The translations under genes were made by a program, and so were the position numbers. Below are positions 32,782 to 41,498 of a stretch of DNA of 64,000 bases, one piece after another. Under the pieces are notes generated by a model. The model saw nothing but the letters and a program-made list of their open reading frames with translations. It made no database searches and was not told where the DNA came from. The number at the start of each line of letters is the position of its first letter. Within the stretch, counting starts at the first letter, position 1. The DNA is from an uncultured Oscillospiraceae bacterium (GTDB lineage Bacteria > Bacillota > Clostridia > Oscillospirales > Acutalibacteraceae), in the NCBI GenBank assembly GCA_949289045.1, contig CASEMN010000006.1, forward strand, positions 1-64,000. Reading direction: 5' to 3'.

Positions 32782-32810
32782 ATTTTAGTCCTGAGACGGC
32801 GTTAAGTCAA
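32782..32810 (-). promoter_or_regulatory. mgtE promoter
   Basis: On the minus strand TTGACT (32810-32805), a 17-nt spacer and TAAAAT (32787-32782). It starts the leader about 10-15 nt before its first stem. Confidence 0.8.
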
Positions 32811-33108
32811 GTGATTATGTGAAAATATGTGAAAAATGGACACAATCTTTATTTTTAGCCTAAAACAGATGATTTTAACCGTAAACGGGGGTTTTCAGTC
32901 GGTTTTGGATTTAAATTATGAGATTTTCTTAATTTTACGAAAAATTATCGCTTTTTCTTTTAATTAATTTCATTTTTGTTTCTCCTCTTAAATCAAAACC
33001 ATCTTTCAGATTTTTAAAATTTTCATGTTTTTTAAATTATTTTTTCAAAAGTTGCTCTATTTTATGCAACCAAAGAGCTTTTTTAACGCTTTAGTGTGAG
33101 GTGATTTA
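32811..33108. other. AT-rich spacer upstream of the phage-derived operon
   Basis: About 300 nt, T-rich on the plus strand. A weak hairpin GCTCT/AGAGC (33054-33078) followed by TTTTTT lies just before the terminase gene. No clear promoter, repressor site, integrase or attachment repeat could be recognised. Confidence 0.4.
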
Positions 33109-33603
33109 ATGACAAAAAGGCAAGGCCTTAAAGAAAAAGAAAAGCTTTTCTGCTTTTATTACTGCCGTACAAGAAACATAAGAGAAGCCGCTGCAAAAGC
33201 CGGATATACTCTTTTCCCCGAAAAAGCCGGACAAAAGCTTATCCGCGACAAACGCATAACCTCAGAAATCAAAAAGCTCGAAAAGCTTCAGGAAGTTTCC
33301 CAAAGGGAAGCCGCAGCAGGTTACAGGAGAATTGCATATGGCTCTGTCTGCGACGCAATAAGGCTGCTTTTCGCCGATTCGCCTCCCGAACCCGGTGAAC
33401 TTGAAAATCTCGACTTGTTTTGCATTTCCGAAATCAAACGTCCAAAAGGCGGGGGCATGGAAATCAAATTTTTCGACAGACTCAAGGCACTGGAAAAACT
33501 TGCGGAGCTTTCCGGCAGCAGCGAAAAGGAAATTCCTCCATTCTATGCCGCACTGGAAAACGGAGCAAAGGCTCTCGCTGCATCGGAGGTGAAAAATGAG
33601 TAA
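33109..33603 (+). CDS. phage terminase small subunit (XtmA-like)
   Basis: A 164-aa DNA-binding subunit that recognises packaging sites and hands DNA to the large terminase. The N-terminal helix-turn-helix pattern KEKLFCFYYCRTRNIREAAAKAGY with IRDKRITSEIKKLEK is typical of PBSX XtmA/terminase_2 proteins. The C-terminal half has a degenerate helical region. GTGAGGTGA precedes the ATG. It overlaps the large subunit gene by 8 nt. It is the first gene of the phage-derived operon and has the same base composition as the flanking host genes. Confidence 0.88.
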   Translation: MTKRQGLKEKEKLFCFYYCRTRNIREAAAKAGYTLFPEKAGQKLIRDKRITSEIKKLEKLQEVSQREAAAGYRRIAYGSVCDAIRLLFADSPPEPGELENLDLFCISEIKRPKGGGMEIKFFDRLKALEKLAELSGSSEKEIPPFYAALENGAKALAASEVKNE

Positions 33604-34858
33604 AGCCTCATTTGTGCCTTTTTCAAAAAAGCAGCTTACAGCTCTTACCTGGTGGTGTCCCTCAAGCCCTTTTGCCTCCTATGACGCCATTCTCTGCGAC
33701 GGCGCCGTAAGAAGCGGAAAAACCCTATGCATGTCCATATCCTTTATAGCATGGGCATTTTACAGGTTTTCCGACACCTCTTTTGCCATGTGTGGAAAAA
33801 CTGTGACTTCACTAAGAAGAAATCTTCTCTCACCTCTTCTGCCAATTCTCTCTGAGCTTGGTTTCACCTGCCAGGAAAAAGTTTCCCGAAACTGCGTAGT
33901 CATCTCAAGAGGCTCCGTCACCAACACTTTCTATCTCTTCGGCGGAAGAGATGAATCCTCCGCCTCCCTTATTCAGGGTATCACCCTGGGCGGAGTTCTC
34001 CTTGACGAAGTCGCACTGATGCCACGCTCCTTTGTGGAGCAGGCTCTCGCAAGATGCTCCCTTGACGGTTCAAAATTCTGGTTTAACTGCAATCCCGAAA
34101 ATCCCAGCCACTGGTTCCACCGTGAATGGGTTCTCAAGGCCAAAGAGAAAAACTGTCTCTATCTCCATTTCGTAATGGAGGACAACCCTTCCCTTACACC
34201 GAAAATTATTGAAAGATACAAGTCCCTATACAGCGGGGCTTTTTACGAGCGGTTCGTACAGGGAAAATGGGTTGCAGCAGAAGGCCTTGTTTATCCGTTC
34301 TTTTCTCAGGCAAACATCGCTTCTCCCCAAAATCCGTGCAGTGAGTTCTATATCTCCTGCGACTACGGAACCGTTAATCCCGCCTCTTTCGGTCTTTGGG
34401 GAAAAAGCGGAAAAAGCTGGTACCGTATCGATGAATATTATTTCGATTCAAGAAAGGAAAAGTATCAGAAAACCGACGAGGAATACTATGCAGAACTTGA
34501 AAAATTAGCAGGGGAAAGAAAAATACATGCGGTTATAATCGACCCTTCCGCCGCAAGTTTTATTGAGTGTGTACGCCGTCACGGCAGATTCAAAGCAATC
34601 CCTGCCGTAAACGATGTTGCCGACGGAATCCGCCTTGTCAGCGTAGCACTTAAAAACAGCGAGATTTTCATTTCTTCCTGCTGCCGTGACTCCATCAGAG
34701 AATTCGGCATCTACCGCTGGGACGACTCTCTCTCCAAGGACGCCCCCAAAAAGGAAAACGACCATGCCATGGACGATATCCGCTATTTCGTCTCCACCGT
34801 TCTCGCCCCCGCCTGTGATGACGGATTTTTCGCCGTGGCAATTGACCGTGTTTCCTGA
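33596..34858 (+). CDS. phage terminase large subunit (XtmB-like)
   Basis: A 420-aa packaging motor. The ATPase domain has Walker A DGAVRSGKTLC (~38), an adenine-binding TSLRRNLLSPL and Walker B GGVLLDEVALMPRS (~138). The RNase H-like nuclease domain carries metal Asp residues in ISCDYGTVNPASFG (~250), VIIDPSAASF (~315) and NDHAMDDIRYFV (~395). All catalytic residues appear intact, so DNA packaging could be functional. Overlap with the small subunit indicates coupling. The portal gene follows after 25 nt. Confidence 0.95.
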   Translation: MSKASFVPFSKKQLTALTWWCPSSPFASYDAILCDGAVRSGKTLCMSISFIAWAFYRFSDTSFAMCGKTVTSLRRNLLSPLLPILSELGFTCQEKVSRNCVVISRGSVTNTFYLFGGRDESSASLIQGITLGGVLLDEVALMPRSFVEQALARCSLDGSKFWFNCNPENPSHWFHREWVLKAKEKNCLYLHFVMEDNPSLTPKIIERYKSLYSGAFYERFVQGKWVAAEGLVYPFFSQANIASPQNPCSEFYISCDYGTVNPASFGLWGKSGKSWYRIDEYYFDSRKEKYQKTDEEYYAELEKLAGERKIHAVIIDPSAASFIECVRRHGRFKAIPAVNDVADGIRLVSVALKNSEIFISSCCRDSIREFGIYRWDDSLSKDAPKKENDHAMDDIRYFVSTVLAPACDDGFFAVAIDRVS

Positions 34859-34883
34859 TTTCACAATGAAAAGGAGGTTTTGA

Positions 34884-36044
34884 ATGCCCCTGTTTAAAAA
34901 AAGAAAAAGGGAAAATCCTCCCTGTGCCTTTTCGGTGCAGACAGGAAACACCGACTATCCCTTTAAAAATCTCGACCGCTATACACCCCTTTCCGGCGGC
35001 GATGCAGTCCTCTACGAAACTCTCAGAGAAGCTGTGCCTATAATTGACGCCGCAATTTTTAAAATCATACGCCTTACCGGAGGTTTCAAGGTAAACTGCT
35101 CATCAAAAGCTGCTCAGGCTTCTTTAGATGAGTTTTTAAATGAAGTTTCCGTAGGAGGATGCCAGACCGGAATAAACGCCTTTATCTCCACCTATTTTGA
35201 ACAGCTTCTCACCTACGGAAATGCAGTGGGAGAAATAGTTCTTTCAGGCGGAAAAGTCGCCGCCCTTTATAATGCTCCTCTTAAAAATCTGGAAGTTAGA
35301 AAGGACGGCGGATGCGCCTTATCCATCTGTGTACGCTCAGGAGGAGGAGAAGCAGTTGCCGTACAGTATCCGGAGCTTATTCTCTATTCCGTCCTCAACC
35401 CATCACCGGGAGAGGTCACAGGAAATTCACTTTTAAAAGGACTTCCCTTCGTAAGCTCGGTACTCCTTAAAATCTACAACACCATAGGAGTCAACTTTGA
35501 AAGAGTGGGAAACGTTCGCTTTGCCGTAACCTACAAGCCTCAGAACGACGCCATAGACAAAGCCTATGCCAAAGAACGTGCAGCACAGGTTGCAAAGGAA
35601 TGGAGCAGCGCCATGCACGACCCTCATACTGTAAGGGATTTTGTGGCTTTAGGGGACGTTGACATAAAGGTAATCGGAGCAGACAACCAGATTCTTGACA
35701 GCGAAATCCCCGTAAGACAGATGCTTGAGCAGATTGTGGCAAAAACGGGTATCCCTCCCTTTATGTTCGGCCTTTCCTGGTCATCCACGGAGCGTATGTC
35801 CGCCCAGCAGGCTGATGTACTTACAAGTGAGCTTGAAGCTTACCGCAGAATACTCACTCCCGTCATTCTTAAAATTTCAAACATATTTTTGCGTCTTTCA
35901 GGTTTTAATCCTGACTGCCAGGTTGAGTGGGATGACATCACCTTACAGGATGAGGTTGAATCCGCAAAGGCAAAGCTTTACTCAGCTCAGGCAGAGGAAA
36001 CACTGTCAAATCTCGGTTTAAAGGCAGGTGAAGAAGATGAATAA
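34884..36044 (+). CDS. phage portal protein
   Basis: A 386-aa portal that forms the dodecameric DNA gate at one capsid vertex. Recognisable segments: LYETLREAVPIIDAAIFKI, FEQLLTYGNAVGEIVLS, FVSSVLLKIYNTIGVNFERVGN, VRQMLEQIVAKTGIPPFMFG and WSSTERMSAQQADVLTSELE, the last two typical of PBSX/HK97-like portals. Length is on the short side but complete. GGAGG precedes the ATG. Its 3' end overlaps the protease gene. Confidence 0.92.
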   Translation: MPLFKKRKRENPPCAFSVQTGNTDYPFKNLDRYTPLSGGDAVLYETLREAVPIIDAAIFKIIRLTGGFKVNCSSKAAQASLDEFLNEVSVGGCQTGINAFISTYFEQLLTYGNAVGEIVLSGGKVAALYNAPLKNLEVRKDGGCALSICVRSGGGEAVAVQYPELILYSVLNPSPGEVTGNSLLKGLPFVSSVLLKIYNTIGVNFERVGNVRFAVTYKPQNDAIDKAYAKERAAQVAKEWSSAMHDPHTVRDFVALGDVDIKVIGADNQILDSEIPVRQMLEQIVAKTGIPPFMFGLSWSSTERMSAQQADVLTSELEAYRRILTPVILKISNIFLRLSGFNPDCQVEWDDITLQDEVESAKAKLYSAQAEETLSNLGLKAGEEDE

Positions 36045-37020
36045 AACCTTTGGAATTACATCCGTTAAAAAAAGCGGCGATGATGACAATAAGGACATGG
36101 AACTTATAAACCGCTATTCTAAGCGTCCTCTCAAACGTGATGAGGTATATATTTTCAGCCTTATTTTATGTGACAATGAAATCGACAGGGATTTTGAACA
36201 GTTCTCCGAAAGCTCCCTTAAAACTCTTGCGGAAATGTTTAAAGGAAAAAGCGGTATTTTTGACCACAACCCAAAAACGGAAAATCAGAGTGCAAGAGTG
36301 TTTGATGCATCAGTTATAGAACACAGTAATAAAAAGAATTCTGTGGGAGAAACTTATTTTACCCTTAACGCAAAGGCATATATCCCCATTACGGAAAAGA
36401 CGCGCTCTCTTATTGAAGAAATAGAAACGGGAATCAAAAAGGAAGTAAGCGTAAGCTGCAGCGTTTCGGAAAAAATCTGCTCCGTATGCGGCTGCGATGT
36501 ACGCTCGGCAAAATGCAGCCACACTCCCGGAGAAACCTACGACGGCAAAAAATGCTTCGGTATTTTGGAAAACCCAACAGACGCTTACGAATGGTCCTTT
36601 GTGGCTGTTCCCGCTCAGCCTGCCGCCGGCGTCATCAAAGCCTTTAAGGATAAGGAGGAAAAAGTAAAAGTGAATGACATAAAAGAAAAAATCTTTTCAG
36701 CGAAGGGAAGTATCACTATCTCTGAAAAGGAGTCTGCTGCTCTCAAAAAGGAATTTGAGCGTTTGGAAAAGCTCTCCCTTTGGGGAGAGGAATACAAAAG
36801 AGCTCTTACAGAAGATACCGTAAAGCTTTGTGCAGTCACTGTCCCGGAGCTGCTCCCCGATACAGTGCGATCAATCTGTGCTTCAATGGAGCCCGGCGAG
36901 CTTAAACAGTTCAAAAGCGCATTTGAAACAAGGGCAAAAAAGGAAATGCCTCTTTCTCCCCAGCTTGCTCCCATTGAAAACGGCGAAAAATTTAAATCAA
37001 ACAATCAGTTTAAAATTTAA
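36037..37020 (+). CDS. prohead protease / scaffold fusion
   Basis: A 327-aa protein. The N-terminal ~210 residues look like a HK97-type prohead serine protease, with the candidate His in GIFDHN (~75) and Ser in KEVSVSCSVSE (~145), and a Cys/His cluster CSVCGCDVRS ... CSHTPGETYDGKKC typical of this phage group, then YEWSFVAVPAQPAAGV. The rest is helical and charged (KEKIFSAKGSITISEKE...), as expected of a scaffold that is digested during head maturation. The start is ATG at 36037 with AGGTGA just upstream; a GTG 9 nt earlier is possible. Confidence 0.82.
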   Translation: MNKTFGITSVKKSGDDDNKDMELINRYSKRPLKRDEVYIFSLILCDNEIDRDFEQFSESSLKTLAEMFKGKSGIFDHNPKTENQSARVFDASVIEHSNKKNSVGETYFTLNAKAYIPITEKTRSLIEEIETGIKKEVSVSCSVSEKICSVCGCDVRSAKCSHTPGETYDGKKCFGILENPTDAYEWSFVAVPAQPAAGVIKAFKDKEEKVKVNDIKEKIFSAKGSITISEKESAALKKEFERLEKLSLWGEEYKRALTEDTVKLCAVTVPELLPDTVRSICASMEPGELKQFKSAFETRAKKEMPLSPQLAPIENGEKFKSNNQFKI

Positions 37021-37038
37021 AAACAGGAGGATTTATCT

Positions 37039-37377
37039 ATGAAATTTTCTTATGAAGGAATCGGTACTCTCTGCGCTACCTTTGAAGCTTCCGGAAGCAT
37101 TGAAAAAAATGCTCCAGTAAAAATCACCGCAAACGGCACAGTTGCAAAATGCGCCGACGGTGACGCTTTTATCGGCATTGCCACTGCCTGCCGTGGAGGC
37201 GTTGCAACAGTACAGCTCAGAGGTTTTGCCTGTCTCCCCTACACAGACCCAGCTCCCTCTGTGGGCTATCAGAGCCTTGCTGCCGCAGCATCGGGAGTAA
37301 AGACCGGCGACGGCACCGAAAAGGTACTCATCACAAACGTAGATACAGCAAAAAAGACAGTAGAGTTTATGCTCTGA
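37039..37377 (+). CDS. capsid decoration-like protein
   Basis: A 112-aa beta-rich protein between the protease and major capsid genes. Sequence such as GSIEKNAPVKITANGTVAKCADGDAFIGIATACRGG resembles small DUF2190-type head-decoration or stabilisation proteins, which bind capsid surfaces. The position supports that. Preceded by AGGAGG. Confidence 0.65.
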   Translation: MKFSYEGIGTLCATFEASGSIEKNAPVKITANGTVAKCADGDAFIGIATACRGGVATVQLRGFACLPYTDPAPSVGYQSLAAAASGVKTGDGTEKVLITNVDTAKKTVEFML

Positions 37378-37396
37378 TTTAAAGGAGGAAAAATAT

Positions 37397-38386
37397 ATGG
37401 CTAATTTTCAGAACATCAGACTTGAAAAGGGTATGTATCAGGTTCCCGGCGGCATCTGCGCCGCTCTCGAACAGGCAGACCCCTCAGAAAACTATAAGGG
37501 AACCTCTCTTGAGGGTCTTGACGCTTTTCAGCGTCAGCTTAAACGCTTCGACATAAAGGTTATGGGAAGAAACAGCGACCCTGTGGCAAAATTCTTCTCA
37601 ACCTCTGATTCATCTGTGCTTTTCCCTGAGTACATCTCACGCACAGTACGCACCGGCATGGAGGAAGCAGACATTCTCGGAAAGCTCATCGCTACTGTTA
37701 CAAAGATTGACTCTCTCGATTACAGAGCCCTTTCTCTTCTCCCTGACGACGATGGAAAAGAACTCAAAACTGTCGGCGAAGGCGCTCAGATCCCCTCAGC
37801 TTCAATCGCTCTGGGAGAAAATCTCGTACAGCTCCACAAAAGAGGCCGTATTCTCTCCGCTTCCTATGAGGCTATCAAGTACCAGAAGCTTGATGTTTTT
37901 ACAATCATGCTCCGTCAGATAGGCGCTCACATTGCCCGCTCTCAGGCCAAGGATGCCATTGATACTCTCACTTCAATTGCTTCTGATGTTGAAGCTACCA
38001 GCGAAGACAGCATTACATACGCAGACATTGTTAAGACATGGAATGCTCTTCATCCCTACAGCATGACAACTCTTGTAGCTTCCATTACCGCAGCGGAAAA
38101 GCTCCTTGCCATCCCTGAATTTATGGACGCCACCGCAGGACTTAATTTCCATGCAACAGGCAAGCTTATCACTCCCCTTGGTGCAGAGCTTGTTAAATCC
38201 TTCCATGCTCCCGCCGACAAGATTCTTGCCTTTGACAAGAGCTGCACTCTCGAAATGGTTCAGGCCGGAGACATCACCACGGAGTTTGACAAGCTCATCG
38301 ACCGTCAGCTTGAAAGAGCAGCCATTACCGTAACGGCAGGATTTTCTCCCCTTTCACCTGATTCCTGCGTTGCTCTTAATATTTAA
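37397..38386 (+). CDS. major capsid protein (HK97 fold, XkdG-like)
   Basis: A 329-aa capsid subunit. The N-terminal arm and spine region (ENYKGTSLEGLDAFQRQLKRFDIK), FPEYISRTVRTGMEEADILG, LHKRGRILSASYEAIKYQKLDVF and the C-terminal domain (TTLVASITAAEKLLAIPE, KSFHAPADKILAFDKS, TAGFSPLSPDSCVAL) match XkdG-type HK97-fold capsids. Preceded by AAAGGAGGA. Its presence separates the locus from capsid-less tailocins and contractile injection systems. Confidence 0.9.
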   Translation: MANFQNIRLEKGMYQVPGGICAALEQADPSENYKGTSLEGLDAFQRQLKRFDIKVMGRNSDPVAKFFSTSDSSVLFPEYISRTVRTGMEEADILGKLIATVTKIDSLDYRALSLLPDDDGKELKTVGEGAQIPSASIALGENLVQLHKRGRILSASYEAIKYQKLDVFTIMLRQIGAHIARSQAKDAIDTLTSIASDVEATSEDSITYADIVKTWNALHPYSMTTLVASITAAEKLLAIPEFMDATAGLNFHATGKLITPLGAELVKSFHAPADKILAFDKSCTLEMVQAGDITTEFDKLIDRQLERAAITVTAGFSPLSPDSCVALNI

Positions 38387-38403
38387 CAAAAGGAGCGGTG
38401 CCT

Positions 38404-38763
38404 GTGATTGACCCCGAAAAGGTGCTCAGCCGTCTTAAAATCATGACAGATATTGAACTCGAAAGCGAAGAAAAGGCACTGTTAATTTGCTCCGAGGCCG
38501 CTTCTCAGCTTAACCCCAAGTTGAGAAGCCCCCTTTACGGGGATGACCCAAGAGTTATCGCCGCCGCTGCTGCTTTGGCTCTTACTGCCAAAACAAAATA
38601 CAACTCTCTGTCTTCCGGCGGAATTTCATCTTTTAAAGCTGGCGACGTTACAGTGGATATGGATACAAAAAGCGAGGAAATTTCTCAGGTGCTTTTAAAA
38701 GAAGCTCTTGCCGCTGCTGCCGACTGCCTTACGGACAGCGAATTTTTCTTCAGGGAGGTATGA
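38404..38763 (+). CDS. head-tail connector protein
   Basis: A 119-aa helical protein in the connector position after capsid. Residues such as MTDIELESEEKALLICSEAA and VIAAAAALALTAKTKYNSLS fit gp6/YqbG-type adaptors, which ring the portal. The start is GTG at 38404, 8 nt after AGGAG; a GTG two codons earlier is closer to the ribosome site than is usual. Confidence 0.65.
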   Translation: MIDPEKVLSRLKIMTDIELESEEKALLICSEAASQLNPKLRSPLYGDDPRVIAAAAALALTAKTKYNSLSSGGISSFKAGDVTVDMDTKSEEISQVLLKEALAAAADCLTDSEFFFREV

Positions 38764-38765
38764 AA

Positions 38766-39098
38766 ATGGAGGTTGACTCAATTTTAAAGCGTTTTGGTCA
38801 GGACGTGAGAATCGCCGACGACGAAGGCTGGTCAACTGAAACTTTCAGAGCCTTTGTGCAGCCCATAAGATACAAAAACAAAATGTATCTCGATGGAATA
38901 TATACTCCTGCGGGACTGAGTGAAAAGGGTTATTATCTCTACATCGGTCCTCCTGCCCATGACCTTACAAAGCTCGAAGACGCCTGCGTTTTCACCGACG
39001 AACTGAAACTTAAAATCGAACGTGCCGAAAAGGTATATTTTCAAAATAAGGTCTGCTATGTTTGGGCTGTTCTGATGAGTGTTACACAGGAGGAATAA
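38766..39098 (+). CDS. head closure protein (XkdH-like)
   Basis: A 110-aa beta-rich protein: ILKRFGQDVRIADDEGW, FVQPIRYKNK and YYLYIGPPAHDL. The pattern and position match PBSX XkdH-type head-closure proteins that plug the connector. The start is ATG at 38766 with GGGAGG 7 nt upstream; the ATG at 38760 overlaps the previous stop but lies too close to the ribosome site. Confidence 0.65.
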   Translation: MEVDSILKRFGQDVRIADDEGWSTETFRAFVQPIRYKNKMYLDGIYTPAGLSEKGYYLYIGPPAHDLTKLEDACVFTDELKLKIERAEKVYFQNKVCYVWAVLMSVTQEE

Positions 39099-39524
39099 AT
39101 GGCTATTTATGAATTTATTAATCAGGTTCTGACACAGCTAAAAGAATCAGAAGAGCTTAAAGACATCACTTTTCTCTCTGAATTCCCCTCTTCCAAAAAA
39201 CCGGTTCCAATTAAAAAGATTACGGCGGCACTTGGCGGAGAGGAAATTTCAGTTTCGCCCGGAGCAATGGGAGATATCTACGACTCAGGAAACGGAAGAG
39301 ACGCCGAAATTGCTTTGCGTCTTACCGTTTATGCTCCCTATAAATCCGGCGGAGAGGAATGCCTCAAAGCTTTTTGCAGAATTTGTGAAGCGGCTTCCTT
39401 TATGGAAAATCTGTATATCAAGTCCTTTAAATGCGGTGATGTTTCAGCAAACAGAGATGCGGACGCTTTTGTACTTAAAGGAACAATTTCTTTCAGCGGA
39501 GAAATTGTAAGGGAGGCTGATTAA
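39099..39524 (+). CDS. tail completion / terminator-like protein
   Basis: A 141-aa protein directly abutting the head-closure gene. IYEFINQVLTQLKESEEL at the start and RLTVYAPYKSGGEECLKAF in the middle fit tail-terminator proteins, which cap the tail tube and join it to the head. Function is inferred mainly from order. Confidence 0.6.
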   Translation: MAIYEFINQVLTQLKESEELKDITFLSEFPSSKKPVPIKKITAALGGEEISVSPGAMGDIYDSGNGRDAEIALRLTVYAPYKSGGEECLKAFCRICEAASFMENLYIKSFKCGDVSANRDADAFVLKGTISFSGEIVREAD

Positions 39525-39905
39525 ATGCCTGAGATAAAATTTAACTCTTCCAATAACGACTTAAAAGTCAAGATTAACGGTGCAGATGTTTCCCATGTTA
39601 TTTCCACCGAAGTTAAATTTTCTTCAGAAACAACAGTTTCCGACACTTCTCAGGAATACGGCGAAGAGGGTGTAAACTCTCTTTTCGGCATAAAGGGAAC
39701 ATGTGAAATTGTGCGTTCAAAGCTCTTTTCCGCCGACATCATGGATGAAGAGGAAATATCGGAAATATCCATTGAAAACAGCAAATACAGATACATCCTC
39801 ACCGGCTGCACACTTATTTCACTCGAGCGAACCGCTGAGCTTCATGACGGCGAAATGGAAAAATACACATACTCTGTTTCTCAGGGAAAAAAGGTGAAAA
39901 TATGA
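39525..39905 (+). CDS. tail tube-like protein (XkdM-like)
   Basis: A 126-aa beta-barrel candidate. VKINGADVSHVISTEVKFSS, GIKGTCEIVRSKLFSADIM and the closing YTYSVSQGKKVKI resemble XkdM-type tube subunits in length and layout, where an inner-tube beta sheet is followed by a helix. In PBSX the sheath gene precedes and the tape measure follows; neither is present here. The stop overlaps the start of the next small gene (ATGA). Confidence 0.6.
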   Translation: MPEIKFNSSNNDLKVKINGADVSHVISTEVKFSSETTVSDTSQEYGEEGVNSLFGIKGTCEIVRSKLFSADIMDEEEISEISIENSKYRYILTGCTLISLERTAELHDGEMEKYTYSVSQGKKVKI

Positions 39906-40030
39906 ACGAAGAAAACTATTTTACGGACAGCCTTTCAACAGAATATCCGGAACAGCTCTCAAAGCTCCTTGAACGAGACAGCAGACGGTATCCGAGAGAT
40001 TTTTCCTATGACGGAGGAAACGGACAATGA
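39902..40030 (+). CDS. 42-aa protein in the tail-chaperone position
   Basis: A short gene coupled at both ends by ATGA overlaps (39902-39905 with the tube stop; 40027-40030 with the LysM gene start). It encodes an acidic N-terminus and a charged end (LLERDSRRYPRDFSYDGGNG). In related phages this slot holds the tail-assembly chaperone and the long tape measure. The overlaps argue strongly that it is translated. It may be a remnant or a minimal replacement; I recognise no domain. Confidence 0.6.
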   Translation: MNEENYFTDSLSTEYPEQLSKLLERDSRRYPRDFSYDGGNGQ

Positions 40031-40542
40031 TACACGCCCTTTTAAGATACAAGAGCTTTGTCTTTGATAAGAACCCCGCCGAAATCACTTTTAAAGGTGA
40101 AAAAATTCTGAACACTGAGCATATTCCATTTTCCGGCTCTTTTCTTCGTGAACACGGAGCAAAGCCGAAAATCATCAAAAGCTCAGGTTCCTTCAGCGGA
40201 GAAAACCGCCTGAATCGTTCACTGGAAATTCAAAAGCTTTTCAACAAAGGCGGCGATGGAATCCTTTTTCTTTCGGATTTGCCGCCTTTAAACGCCGTTA
40301 TGTCCTCCCTTTCAGTTTACGAAAAAAGCGGCAGCACAGATATTTTTTACGATATAGAGTTTTATGAAGTCCCCGCCGAAAAAGGAGAAACTGGCGAAAA
40401 ATATATAACCGCCAAAGAGGGTGATTCCCTTTGGTCAATCTCCGCAGAGTATGACATCGACATTGAAAAACTTGTGGAACTTAACCCCCTATGCATCGAC
40501 CCATGGGACGTTTCTGAGGGAGGCAGGATAAGAATAGCATGA
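40027..40542 (+). CDS. LysM baseplate protein (XkdP-like)
   Basis: A 171-aa protein. The N-terminal ~115 residues resemble the XkdP/gp53-like baseplate adaptor (FVFDKNPAEITFKGEKIL, SGSFSGENRLNRSLEIQKLF); the C-terminal LysM (~122-171; KYITAKEGDSLWSISAEYDIDIEKLVELNP) binds peptidoglycan or the next tail part. It fits XkdP, which follows the tape-measure gene in PBSX. It overlaps the hub gene by 4 nt. Confidence 0.8.
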   Translation: MIHALLRYKSFVFDKNPAEITFKGEKILNTEHIPFSGSFLREHGAKPKIIKSSGSFSGENRLNRSLEIQKLFNKGGDGILFLSDLPPLNAVMSSLSVYEKSGSTDIFYDIEFYEVPAEKGETGEKYITAKEGDSLWSISAEYDIDIEKLVELNPLCIDPWDVSEGGRIRIA

Positions 40543-41495
40543 CATATACAGTTACTGTTTCATCAGAAAGCGGCTCACATATCGTTTTTCCAAAAAGCTT
40601 TGAAATTCGCTCTTCCATGGATACTCCCACAGATTCCTTTACGGGAATTTTTCCTTTTTCCTCTTCTCTTTCATTGGGAAATACAATTGAGGTAACTTCA
40701 CCTGAAAAAGAAAGGCTCTTTTTCGGAACAGTGGAGGACCTTACAACAATCATATCCTCAGACGGAGTATTTACGGAAATTTTCGCAAGGAGTCCCGCTG
40801 CTGCACTTATTGACAACGAAGCTCTGCCCAAAACGTACAACTGCCCATCCTTTGAGGATATCTATAAAAATCATGCTCTGCCCTACGGCATCAAATCCTT
40901 TTCGGGAGAAAATTTAAGATGGCAGGGAAATTTCTCTGTTTTAAAAGGAGACAGCCACTGGGATGTTATTAAAAGATTCTGTCTTAGCGTTACAGGCTTT
41001 GAACCATTTATATCAGGGGATCTGACTCTGTTCTCAAAGCATCCGCAGAATTTTCTTCCTGAAAAGAAGCTTTCCGTTTCCAATTCTTTACCCGGATGCA
41101 CTAAATTTTCAAAAGCGGAAATTACCGAAAGCTCTTTCGGCATAGTTGGAAAAATCATCTGCAAGGTGCAGAAAGAGGGAACCTATGCTCACAGCATATT
41201 GAATCCCTATATTGAAAATCCGGAAAAGTATAACGTTAGAATAGTTGACCTTACAAACACTCCCCTCTGGGAAAGGCAGAACAAAACCGACCGTATTTTC
41301 AGGCTCTCTCTCGAAAATACTCTCCAAATTGAAGCGGAGCTTTTTGACCCACCCCCGATTTTTACAGGCATGAAAGCCTCTTTTTCATCCCCCGCAGGAA
41401 AACAGGAAGAAAACCTTATGGTGTTTCAGCGAGTTCTTCGGCTTACTTCAAAAGGATACTACTGTACGGTTATTTTGAGAAAAAAGGAAGTGTAA
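40539..41495 (+). CDS. baseplate hub protein (XkdQ / gpD-like)
   Basis: A 318-aa protein with the late-control-D/hub layout: an N-terminal beta domain (FEIRSSMDTPTDSFTGIFPF, LGNTIEVTSPEKERLFFGTV), a central ALPYGIKSFSGENLRWQGNF and WDVIKRFCLSVTGFEPFISG, then a C-terminal beta domain. Hub trimers adapt the tube to the spike. The reading frame is complete and coupled to both neighbours. Confidence 0.8.
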   Translation: MTYTVTVSSESGSHIVFPKSFEIRSSMDTPTDSFTGIFPFSSSLSLGNTIEVTSPEKERLFFGTVEDLTTIISSDGVFTEIFARSPAAALIDNEALPKTYNCPSFEDIYKNHALPYGIKSFSGENLRWQGNFSVLKGDSHWDVIKRFCLSVTGFEPFISGDLTLFSKHPQNFLPEKKLSVSNSLPGCTKFSKAEITESSFGIVGKIICKVQKEGTYAHSILNPYIENPEKYNVRIVDLTNTPLWERQNKTDRIFRLSLENTLQIEAELFDPPPIFTGMKASFSSPAGKQEENLMVFQRVLRLTSKGYYCTVILRKKEV

Positions 41496-41498
41496 TTT

